Shown here: piece after piece, positions 46,288 through 57,300 of the stretch
Layout: each line of letters opens with the position of its first letter
Numbering within the stretch: the stretch's first letter is position 1
NCBI RefSeq assembly: GCF_003672135.1
Contig: NC_039514.1
Coordinates: forward strand, 10,715,787 to 10,779,786
Length of the DNA stretch: 64,000 bases
Reading direction: 5' to 3'
DNA from: Ooceraea biroi
Lineage: Eukaryota; Arthropoda; Insecta; Hymenoptera; Formicidae
Made by a program: the position numbers and the translations under genes
The notes under the pieces: generated by a model
Database searches by the model: none
Told to the model about the DNA's origin: nothing
The model's input: the letters and a program-made list of their open reading frames with translations, nothing else

Positions 46288-49200
46288 TTAATCGGTGATC
46301 GTACGCCTGTACTTCCTGTTGGGTGGGAAAACCTCCTCGTCCTCATCCTTATCGGTGGCGAGAAAGGGATCATCGTACGCGTAATTCGGTGCCCATTTCA
46401 GCAATAGCTTCTCGAAGAACTCCTCTAAATTTCTGGCTTCCTGATAAACTTGAGAATCCATCTGAGAAAAAGGAAAACAGCATTACGAGAAGATGAAACG
46501 ACAACGAGGAGCGAAACAAAAAAAATGAAAGTCTAATTCTACTTACCGGATTGTAGGTAAAGGCGTTTTTAAACATGAGTCTAATGTCCGCCATGACCTG
46601 TCTCAGATCTGTGTAATGATCTACGTGATCAGATTTCAGCTTATTCCTAATTACGTCTAACGCAATTGGTTTCTTGATAATTCGGTGATAATCAGCGATC
46701 TGAAAAATAATTACCCGAGTTACTCCGACTCCGTTGATCGAACACTAGTAGCGAATCAAAATCTTGCGCGTTGCAGTTACCTCACTCGATACGATCTCCC
46801 GGAAGGGAAGGCTTTGCTCGTACTGGCAGTAGAGTTCCAGGACGATCCTTTGCGCGATCCGCAGTTCTTTCGGGCTCATACCGACTGACTTTTGCTCGCC
46901 GCTCACGTCGTCTGAACAATCAAGTATGTTCGTACATAGCATACACTGCCAGGTCTCACTTTCACTGAAAGAAGCGTTGGACAGATTATTAAAAATATGA
47001 CTAAAGACAAATATATCAAGAGAGATAAATGCGAATTAAATAAATGAATAAAACACTTACTCTGGAAACGACTTTAAACTAGGTATATGACAATAGAGAT
47101 GGAAGACTTTCGGACATTTGTCGCAACACAGCACCGCATCTCCGCCATCCATACAAACGGCACACCAGTCCTCGTTAGGATCATCCTTCATCATCATAGA
47201 CGCCGCTGTACTTTTCGAATTATCTGTTGAAAGAAATATGCAGAATGAAGGAATTTGAGAGAAACTCCGATTTCGCATAGTCGAAAGATTTCACACCTTG
47301 CGTGCAATGAAATTGAAGAATTAAATTATAATTATTTAAAATTAAAATCTGACCAGTCGTATTTTCAGTTAGCGAATTCATATCCTCGTCAGTGGAGCTG
47401 TCGACTTGCGCCGAGTCCATCTGATTCCTTTGAGCCTCCGGTATCACCACGATCCCGTTACTATCAAGTTTCGCTATGGTGAGCATCAGATCGTTCAACG
47501 ATTTCTGACAAAATTTGTCGAGACTCTTCTCAGTTTCGTCCGGTTTGCCAGGTGTGGAGGATAGACCCGGGCTCGGTGTTTTAGGTACAGACGAGCTGAC
47601 CGCGTGTCCGGCAGCGGTGGACGAGTTCTGCGACTGCGGCGGATTGTCGCACGAGCTCGCGCTTACGTTGCCGCAATTCTTTTGATTATTACTCGCTGGC
47701 TGATTGTTCTTTAACATAATCTTGTATGTATCATTTATAGGAACTGACATGTGTGAGTTGAGTACTGTCGACTGATGTCGCAATGAGGGATAAGGAAGGC
47801 ATGGATTCGCTTGCTGAGGTATATGCCAGCGATGCTGCATAGGATAGTTTGCTAAGTGCTGCGCCTGTGGAGACGCTAAGTTACACTGCAAACGTGTGTT
47901 TGCCGGTTGATACGTGGGCGGTGGTACCGAAATCATCGTTCCTCTCTGTGGATTACCGCCTGGCGGATATCTGTACGCGGGTGGCAGTCGATACGGTACG
48001 TGATTAGGTGTCCGATACGTTGCGTAAGACGGCGGCGGAAGCGGGGGAGGATTATGCGCAAGGAGCCCGCGCAGACTTGCGTTTTGCCCGCCGAGCTGAT
48101 CCAGGTTGTGTGCTTGCGGATGCGTGGACGACGTGACCTGTTGCTGATGGCAATTGGCCAGTGGCCGTTGCTGATGCATCACCATAGGTTGTTGCAGTCT
48201 GTTGTTGTAATTAACATTGTACGGTACGCGCGGTTGATGCGTCTGCGGCGACGATCGGGATGGCATATTGTGCGGCGCGGCGTACTGCTGCTGCACGTAA
48301 CTCTGCGACTGCTGTTGCACATGTTGCGGCGGCGGCAGCGGCTGTTGTTGCTGCTGCTGTTGTTGCTGCGGTAGATGCAGAGGCACTTGCTGATAGAGAT
48401 TCTGCTGCTGCATGTTCGGGGACTGTTGAGTCGGCATCCCGGACGACAATCCCTGAATGATGGAACCGTCCGTGTGAACGGACGGTGAATTTGATGCCGA
48501 ATTGTTTGGTTGCTTCTCAACTTGCGGCTCGTTATTATAAGCTGCACCGCTGGCCGACGGTGATATAGATGAGTACACTCTACCGTCGACTACTATCGCT
48601 CCGATCGACGATAGTACTTTTAACATAAATGTACATTGCGTTTATATAATAAATTAAAAGTGTCTTAATTAATGTGATGATGCTACATTGCACTGACAAT
48701 TATATTACGAGATTTGAGAAAAACTAATTTTTGTTAGAAAATTATTTGCTTGAATTTTGCTCGAAAAATTACACAAATTTTATTAACAGCCCAATATATT
48801 AAATACTTGTTTTTTGATTATCGATTTATTCGATTACTAACACTAATTCGTACACTAATTACGAAGCAGAAAATAATTTTTATGTCACACACCTTTTAGC
48901 AGATCTGGCACTTTTTCAAAGGACAGATGTATTCTGACGGGTATTTCGGGATTTGGAATATCGGCTCGCCTGCTCTTTATCCTTTGCAAGTGATTTGTGA
49001 GAGATCTGTAATATTATTATATTATTACACTGTATCACACACAAACGCATATCTGTATAATTCCACCGTACTTTTTACTATATAACAATTCCATGTCCGA
49101 GCCTTTCTTCAGTGCGTAATTGCCGAAAAGTATACAGTGATCCGTGAGTCTGGACAGTTGATCTAACGCAATCTTTTTTTCATTCAGTGTATTCTGTTTC

Positions 49201-50643
49201 TGATCACACACTTCGCTCAACCGCGTCGCCAGTTGCTTTCCCCTTGCACTGATTGTGTTCGTCATACTAAAGCAAAGAGAGTTGAAATGCAGAACAATAT
49301 ACAGGGAACAATAATATACGCGCACTCACTGTATTATCGTTTGCGTTATATCTTGACAAAGATTCTTTCTCTTCTCCGATATCAGAACCTGCCGATCTTC
49401 AATAACTTTCATCGCACTTCTCAGCAGTACTCGCTTGTAACTAAAAATCATGATGCATTTTGCGAAACTTGACAAGAGCTCTGATACTATATTATTTGCT
49501 ATTCACTTGCTATTTATCAAATCTCACCTAACTTCTTTGAGCAAAGTAGATATCGCGGAACGAGTCTCAACCGCAATTTCATGAATAAACTTGTATTTAT
49601 GATCACGATGTTCACTAAGCTGGCAGTCCCTACAAGTCAATCTGTCGCATGTCTGGCAAAATAGGGACAATTGTTCGTGAGGATGGATCGTACAATATAA
49701 ATATACAGGTACTTTTTTGGTACCCTTTTTAGCATTGTCTCTATCGCTTGCTTCGTCTTTCGGCTTGATGGTATGATCCTTTGTTATCTTTAATCTCTCG
49801 TGTGCCTTAAAATGATTTCGGCCAATGTACATTGACATTTCGTTCAAGTAATCATTCAGTAGCATGTTTCTAACTCTGTATACTTATATGTATCATTTAA
49901 CAAGCAGCTTATAATTACCATAACGCAACTCGGACAGATAAACTCCTCACACTCGACGCACCAGCTAGTGGCGGTGACATTGTCATGACAACTGGTACAT
50001 TTAGTTTCCTCCTCTGCCTCCTTAACTTCGTAGTCCAGTGTACTGCCATCGTCCTCCAGTAACTTTGAAAGAAATCTATTCTCTATTAAATTCTCTACCT
50101 GGCTGGCCACATTGCAGATGTGGCACATAATAACGTTGCTCTCCACTGTAAAGGACAAAGCGCTGTCGTAAACACAAAGCAAACTGAGGTGGCACTACAA
50201 GCAACTCAAGGCAAACTCAAATTTTGCAATTCAACTGATGAATAAAAATTGAAGCTTGCCAGTGACACTATCGAGTTACCAGAGTACGCGCTTTACGTAC
50301 ACAACACGTCCACGTCGACCGATGTGTTGTGATCGCTGATCTTATTAGTGACGCATGTTGTACAAGCTGCGTGCAGGCACTCCAGAAGCTTCGGATTGTC
50401 TCCCGGGGTAAACACCTTGCCGCAGAAGATACATTTTGACAAAAACGCACGAACCTCGCTCTCCTCACTCTCAGTGGTACACTCAATACGAAACTCGCCG
50501 CATTCCTCGTCGACGCAAATCGCATCGTTGATCTGAGATTGTTGCGTGTCTTGTTTGGAAGTATTCTGCTCGGACGGCTCCTCTTTCACCACCATGGGCA
50601 ATACCGATGATTCCATCATCAGGTCGTTACCTCGACTCTCCAT
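46288..50643 (-). CDS. bon: Bonus / TIF1 family transcription cofactor (TRIM24/TRIM33-like)
   Basis: Eleven exons join in phase: 50301-50643, 49919-50145, 49528-49805, 49330-49440, 49072-49266, 48893-49005, 47354-48616, 47061-47223, 46781-46964, 46547-46699 and 46288-46461, giving about 1067 residues. In order there is a sumoylation-type VKEEPSE near residue 20; a RING (CIFC...CLHAACTTC...CHIC, about 71-125); B-box 1 (CTSCHDN...CVECEEFICPSC); B-box 2 (CTIHPHEQLSLFCQTC...SEHRDH); a coiled coil; a 420-residue Gln/Pro/Asn-rich linker in one large exon; a PHD finger (WCAVCMDGGDAVLCCDKCPK); and a bromodomain ending in LMFKNAFTYNP. This is the complete TIF1 order. Fly Bonus represses or co-activates nuclear-receptor and heterochromatin-linked transcription. 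The start is the ATG at 50643. Vertebrate counterparts are E3 ligases; activity here is inferred. The gene is divergent from WDR55 with about 670 bases between the start codons. Confidence 0.94.
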
Positions 50644-51315
50644 GATCAGCACGGACGATGGACAATCCCTTCAACGCGTCGTAAAAGAGTTTATAACCTA
50701 TAAGAGAAAGTTTTACTCAAATAGTACAGCAAATAAAGCGGCATGGCGGCCATTTTAATAAAATTGTGCTATGAATACATGAATAATAGTTAGGTACATA
50801 CATTAGATGGAAAGCGAAAAGCATTTCCAACGAAATTCAATAGGGTTGATTTTTTAATATACGGCGATTACGTTAGTTTAAATATGTTTACTAGCTATAG
50901 TAATTTTCACGTGACATAAGGGGTGCGTTCCGTTTCACGCATATGCGCGCATTTATCTATAATGAATGTTACGTATAATATATATAATGCGCGCATATGC
51001 GTGAAACGGAACGCACCCAGGATGCTTTCCAATTGCAATATTCTAGATTTAGATCTTTCGTCGCACACAGCGACTAGGTCTCTAACGGCGAAAATGCGCG
51101 CGCGCATTGAATGCCATCTATGAGCTCAATGCGTGAAACAAAACGCACCCATACACATACTTGGAATATGTATATGAGTATCCGTTTAATGGTGTTCTGC
51201 GTAACTTCAGTTTGACCTGACCCACGTGCTCGAACGAAAACATAATATCAGTGTAGCTTGATTATCCTCAAAAATAAGGTGTTATGTAGAACCATCGTGT
51301 TACTTTGTTCTAAAA
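50644..51315. promoter_or_regulatory. Shared Bonus/WDR55 divergent promoter region
   Basis: The 672 bases between the two start codons must hold both promoters. A 230-bp repeat element with inverted-repeat ends (50921-51150) occupies the middle. I cannot recognise initiator or TATA elements with confidence. Confidence 0.6.
50921..51150. mobile_element. MITE-like element containing a perfect 33-bp inverted repeat
   Basis: The left arm at 50921-50953, starting GGGTGCGTTCCGTTTCACGC, is the exact reverse complement of 50986-51018, with a 32-base AT-rich loop. A third, inverted copy of the tip, ATGCGTGAAACAAAACGCACCC with the first and last bases at 51129 and 51150, differs from the arm at two positions, so the whole 230 bp also has inverted ends of about 22 bp. 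No clear target duplication is visible. It encodes nothing. It could be a MITE, two nested copies, or a promoter structure. Confidence 0.75.
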
Positions 51316-53535
51316 ATGGTTCGAGAGGATTCGAAATTTCTAGGTTATTAATATTTAAGTTTCACTGGTACAATGAAAGTATAAACATTTTGTCTCTCTT
51401 GAAATGTTACAAGTATAATTGCTTTGCAGATATTCCAGGTAGGGATAACGATCTATTTGATTTGCTGGTAGACAATGACGAGTTGATTATGATCACCGAT
51501 ACAAGTAACGAGAACTTCAACGAAACCTTCGACAACGATGCATCTACATCGGCAGGTATTCTTCTTTTAGCTTTTCATTACCTGATGAGAGCATATTGGA
51601 ACACAAGAAAATCTGTATATATTAAAGAAATTTTGTTTAGTCTGAAGTATGAGATATTTGTTCTGTTATTAAAATTAAATTTGATTTCCAAGATGGTGTC
51701 ATTTTTTTCTCTTTGATTTTGATGCCACGTGAATATTTTATTTCATAAGGAAGAGAGGCAACCCGATACTTTCTAGCTATTAATAAATATTATCTGACTT
51801 TTAATATATTTCATATAGTTTCTGAAGGTGCATCAACATCCTGGCAACATCAGGGCAACGATGAAGATGAGGAGGACAAACAAAATGAACTAGTCCAAGC
51901 CATATTACAAGCGCAGCAGATACCCAGGAACCATCCACCGCCTATCATACTTGAGGATACAGTAATGGACATATGTTTCAACCCTGAATCGGACACTATA
52001 GCTGTAGCCAGCGTCACGGGGGACATATTTCTGTAAGTTATCATACAAATTTCACTCTCTCGGTGAAGTGAAATCACATGTCCATTTCTGTAACAGATAC
52101 AAATATAGCTGTGAAGAAACTAGTCTTATATCGACCATCGAGATACACCTCAAGGCCTGCCGGGATGTAGAGTTCAGCAATGATGGACGATCCCTATTCT
52201 CGACTGGAAAAGACCTGTGTATAGCAATGACTGACATGGAAACTGAGAAACTGATCAGGTTATACGAGAAAGCCCACGAGTATGTAATAACGTATCGATA
52301 CACGATGAATTTTATAAATATCAAGTGTGAAAAGGTTCAGTGCTTTTGTTTGAAGACATTGAGCCTTTACTTACTTTCCTTTTAGCTAGCCGATAAAGGA
52401 AGAAAAGTATGAGAGTGATGGCAAATATTTCAAAGATTGACATATTTATTAATTTTTTTAAATAAAAGCTCATTCTCTCTTCGAAACAGCACCGAATTAA
52501 TTCGCACACTTAATACATCGATGATATTAAAACGCGATCCATTTTATGATATCGAATTATTCTCTTAGGCAGCCTATATACTCAATGACGATAATTAACG
52601 AGAATGTGTTCGCGACGGGCGACGATGACGGCGTGGTAAAACGTAATTATAACTTATAGAAACTTACGTCTCTTAAAACGAGCAAATCCTGTGTAAACTA
52701 AATTTTATGTAATCTAAATATCTCAAGTGTGGGATCTTAGGCGGAGGGAAACCGAACCGGTATTTTCTATAAAGAAGGTCGAGGATCACATCAGTGCAAT
52801 GATAACGAACAGAGAGGCCAAATATCTAGTTTGCGCCAGTGGCGACGGTTGTCTGACGACTATAAATATACCAGAAAGACAAATGCACGTACAGGTATTA
52901 CAAAGTACATAAAGTCTAAATTACGCAGCATGAAATTTTTGCACTCTTACACTTATTTTCCATACTGTTTTCTGCAGTCTGAAGAGTACGACGATGAATT
53001 CACGTGTCTCGGTTTGTTCAAATCTGAACGCAAGCTGTTGTCGGCCAGCAACATGGGGAAAATGTACGTTTTCAATTGGGGGGAGTTCGGGCTACACTCA
53101 GACGAGTTCCCAAGTGCCACAAAGAAGGCTATAAACTGCATGGTCCCCATCACGGAAAACATTGTGATAACCGGTGGTGAAGATGGAATACTTAGGTAAG
53201 TAACAGAGAAAACTACGGTACTGCGTATCATTTATACGATACGGGCTTGTAATTGCATTTCTGTCTGATTATACAGGGCGACCAGTCTATTCCCTCATCT
53301 CCAGCTCGGCATAGTAGGGCAACACAATTTCTCTGTCGAAGTACTCGATATCAGTAACGACGGTACCTTGGTGGCATCCGCCTCGCACGATAATGACATT
53401 AAATTTTGGAATGTACAGTACTTCGAAACTTTAGACGTCACCGAGACGGTGAAGGGTGGCAGACGAGAACAGCTCGCGCACAATCTTCCGAGTAGTGAAG
53501 TCAATAACCGAGCCGATTTCTTCGCGGAATTGTAA
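51316..53535 (+). CDS. WDR55: WD repeat-containing protein 55
   Basis: Eight exons join in phase: 51316-51343, 51430-51555, 51819-52032, 52097-52279, 52569-52642, 52728-52894, 52978-53195 and 53277-53535, giving about 422 residues. The first 90 residues are acidic and disordered. The rest is a beta-propeller: VMDICFNPESDTIAVASVTG, ACRDVEFSNDGRSLFSTGKD, VFATGDDDGVVKLWDLR, FTCLGLFKSERKLLSASNMG, ENIVITGGEDGILRA and VASASHDNDIKFWNV are successive WD-type blades. WDR55 is a nucleolar protein needed for pre-rRNA processing and ribosome production in vertebrates. The first exon has only 28 coding bases and a weak donor (GTTATT), so the start is the least certain part; the D-I-P-G-R frame after it is firm. 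Its 3' end is tandemly duplicated (see findings). Confidence 0.92.
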
Positions 53536-53666
53536 TTTATCACAAATCATTTTATAGGTGTAAATTACACTGCTATGTAATTTACACACGTGGAATTGTA
53601 ATTTCTGTCACGAATAATTTTATATACGATAGGATCGTGGAAATTACACTAATATGTAATTTACAC
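53526..53666. repeat. Tandem duplication spanning the WDR55 stop codon
   Basis: Unit 1 (53526-53587) begins GGAATTGTAATTT and includes the last codons, the stop and the first part of the 3' UTR. Unit 2 (53592-53666) begins with the same 13 bases and ends with the same GTAATTTACAC as unit 1. Both units also contain an inverted AAATTACAC/GTAATTTACAC pair. The middles have diverged and unit 2 has about 13 extra bases. Confidence 0.8.
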
Positions 53667-54398
53667 TAACCAATCGACGAAACATTGCAATCATTCCTTC
53701 GCACCGTTTAAAAATAAAGGTTATAATAATAATAATAATATAATATAAAACGTGTGCATTTTATAACATAGTTGTAATATTACACGGATTTACGTGCGAT
53801 ATGAATAAAATATTCATACATAATACTTCACATCTCAAATAAATGAATATCTACAAGGTAGATTCTGCAAGGTAGATATTGCTCTATATATTTGCGTCTA
53901 TATCGGTATTGATTGCTCTATATTTGTGTCTAAGGTCACAAAGGTTTGTATGGTCACACGTTAATCAAGTCTGTTAATACCTATAAATTGTTCAAGTAAA
54001 GCAGTATTACTGTATAAACTTACCTATCTAAAACGCATATTATCGGAAATGAATCAACTAAAATCGCGCGCGCGCTCGCGCGTTCTGGAAGTAGACGAAA
54101 CGCGCGAATTCGTCATTCACAAATCATTTTCCTTGTAATCTTATAAATCTTTTTTGCAAAATCTTATAAGTCTTCTAAAAGGATAATCGTCGCGTCATGA
54201 TATCCACATCTTAAGCTTAATTGAAAATGGACAGTATAAATATCGACATTGATGATATACATATATAAAATATGAAATTTTCAGAAAAGCTGGAACCGTT
54301 CCTTTTTTTTATAGAGCGAAGAACGATTTCGTTCTTCGAGTCTCCCTCCCGTCGGGGTCACATTGTGACGCGGGATGCAGTCTTTTTACAATCGTCAA
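53536..54398. other. Convergent 3' flanks of WDR55 and CYFIP
   Basis: It includes the tandem duplication (53526-53666), the WDR55 poly(A) signal, an AT-rich spacer, and a CG alternation near 54065-54085. No supported gene. Confidence 0.6.
53713..53718 (+). terminator. Candidate poly(A) signal of WDR55
   Basis: AATAAA about 180 bases downstream of the stop codon. Confidence 0.6.
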
Positions 54399-57300
54399 CT
54401 ATTGATGATTTATCTGGCGCAGATACTCCGGCGCGTGATAATGCTGTTGCGCGTGTGCCAGTGAGGGGTGTATCGGGGGCGGAAAACAGCGTACATGTTC
54501 CACACTCGCCACGTCGCTGTCTCCGCTTTTCAAGTACTTGTTCAGCACGGCGAATATTTGCGAGTTCAGCACTTGGAACCGCCGTATCCGGTCCACCATC
54601 CTCTTCAAATGCTTTAAATAAGAACGAGAAACGTTAGCTTCAATTCGATGAAACAGATTTGATTCTCATACGTACGTATCGCAATACTTACTATCCCCTT
54701 GACGTTCTCATCCTTGCAATCCACGCGTTGCACTCTAAGAATATGGTAACAGAAATCGAGCGCCTCGAATCTTCGTTGTTGTCCTAAGAGGACAATCATG
54801 GCGCACCCGGCCCAGTGTAAGCCCTCACCGAATAATTCTCTGAAAGAAAAAAGCGATTAGGATTACGAGAACACATACCTACTACGCGAAGAGACATACG
54901 TTTGAATTATCATCATGCTTACTCGACGGTAAATTCGGTTTCACCAACGGGAATGCAGTACACGAATTGAAGCGCGCTCCAGAGCCTATGAAATTCCGTG
55001 CACTCGTCCACATTCATCACGCCGTTCGCCGGTGGTGGCCCGACCCAGATGGGATCGTCTAGGAAACTCCGCAGTCTGCTCAGTACAACTTCGAATATTG
55101 ACAAACCGCAGCATAATCGTTCGCGCGTCAGCAGATCCCCTTCTCTGGCGATCATCGCTTGCTACAAAGACAAATTGCACTTTACATTTACATCAAACAG
55201 GAAAACACAATTTAGGGAATGTTACTCTGTAGACTGCTTTTACCTTGGCGGTGCCCAATTTATCCACGTTTGGAACGATTTGTAGAGCCGCGTACTTCGC
55301 CTCAAGTCGTTTCTGCTTGGTCTCGGGCTTCTCACCCTCTGAAAATTTTGTGCGCGAGTCACAAGCCTCTATTTTGTGACGAGTTAGCTTCTGAATTATT
55401 ATACTTAAAGATTTACGACTGAATAATTAATGTTTCCTCACCTTTACAATAGGGTCTAGGTAGGATATTCTGAAAGGGTGCGGCGTGCAGTAAGTCGCAT
55501 ACTTCCTCTTGCGACAGAGCCTGCTCCATTAATAAGCAGAACAGAATTGTATTGCCGAACTCGCGAAAATTATGAAACAATTCAGTCTTGGCGTCGGGAT
55601 ATTGCACGATGTCGTTCAACTGAGCGTGATAGTAGCCCAGGACTCCCGGTGATCCGTAATCGTATCTTGGGAGCTTGCAGACTTTGGGCATGGCCTCCAT
55701 CAGAGTCTTCGTGAACTGGTGCAGACTCCCTTGTATCAAGGTCTTGACGATTTTCAAGAGTTCCTCCATGACCACGGCTATTCCTTGGTATCCGAGGAGC
55801 TTGCATATCGTGCGGAAATGATGCGGGCCAGCGAATCCTGAATACTGGCCGTACTGGGTGCTGTAAGCCAGATTCAGCTGCTTGCTACCCCAGAGATAAT
55901 GATGCGACATCTGCGGTGGTTTATCCCTGTGGACGGGTTGCACGAATTGCAGGCCGCGACACTTGACAAATCTGTAATACATTTTAATTTTTACATACAC
56001 AAATAATGGACATGCTGAACGCCTGAACGCGACGTATACCTGTTCGTGGCAGCGTTGTAACAGTAATTCGGCAGGAAGTCGTAATTCAGTTCCCAGAATA
56101 CGTGCAGGGTGATCCTTCCGTACGGAGCTAGGACGTTGTGATTAGCTTCTCTGAACATGGCATCGTATTCATCCAACGCGAGCCACTTGCTCAGGAGCTT
56201 ATGAGTCAGACGATTCACTTGCAGCAGACCGTCCAGTTCCTATCAGGTATTACGTAGTGAGCGATTAGCTGCGAACGGTGTTCACTTATGGGAGATCATA
56301 AACACGCGCGGGGCTTACCACGACTCCAGTTATGTCGCCGGACTCGAACTTGCTGATGGCCAAGTCCAACGACTTTTGCATGTCCGCGTTGATGCGTTGC
56401 GTTATGAGTTTGTTCAGGTCGATGCTCCTGCCCAGCAACTGCACGTGCCTCTGCTTCAGCAGCGTTTCGTATCTGTTGGCGCGAGGATACGGAAGCAGGT
56501 ATGCTCCGAGAGCCACGCACTCCACCCTGAACCGCTTGTCCAGCAGAATACTGGCCGCCAGTTGCTTATAATGCGCGAAGATCTGCTCGCTAAGCTTGTA
56601 AACAAATTGATCGAAGCACAGATTCACCTCAGCCTCCACCTCGTCGTACAGAAACTGCTTACGGAATATCGTGAGCGCGTACAAGGCGCTGTCGTTATAC
56701 AGATCCAGAGGATACAAAACGTACCTGCGAAACAGTTAACGATGGTAATAATAATTGTGCAAAATAAGATACATCATATCGCTCTAAATTGGATCATTCT
56801 GCGTTTTAATTAGTAGAGAACTTACTCCATCATCGATGGTTCCTTACTTCTCAATATGTGATCGGTCAATATCCACGGCATGGACATTTCGATGGGGAAC
56901 TGAAACATATTTTGCCGATTAAACGCTCGGACAGTAGGCACGTGCGATGGATTTGTATCTCTGTGGCATCTCTTGCGGCATATACAGCCGCGAAATAATG
57001 CCGGAGAGACATTATAGAAGACTCAAGATCTCTGGCTCTTGTTTTGTCACGTTTTTTTCTTTTTTTTTTGTCACTTTCGGTTACATATCGTACGCGGCAG
57101 CAAACGGGAAGTACCTGAATGCGTTTCTCCATGGTGATCAGGTCGCTGCACTCTTCGTTGTGCTGGTGGCGTACTTGGCATTTCTAGTCATAGAATAAAT
57201 TAGAGAGAATAGGTTATTTTCATGGTAGCATCGGTATATGGCAAAGGAGGAAACGTATCACATAAGAAAATCGCGAGAAACTTATCTTTGACCATCAATC

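Noticed and set aside
49805..49865. Extension of the third Bonus exon to the upstream ATG at 49865
   Set aside because: The B-box block needs a direct join of CPSCVM to AHERLKITKDH, which the acceptor TTTTAAG at 49806 gives in phase. The upstream codons do not match the family and would need a different phase.
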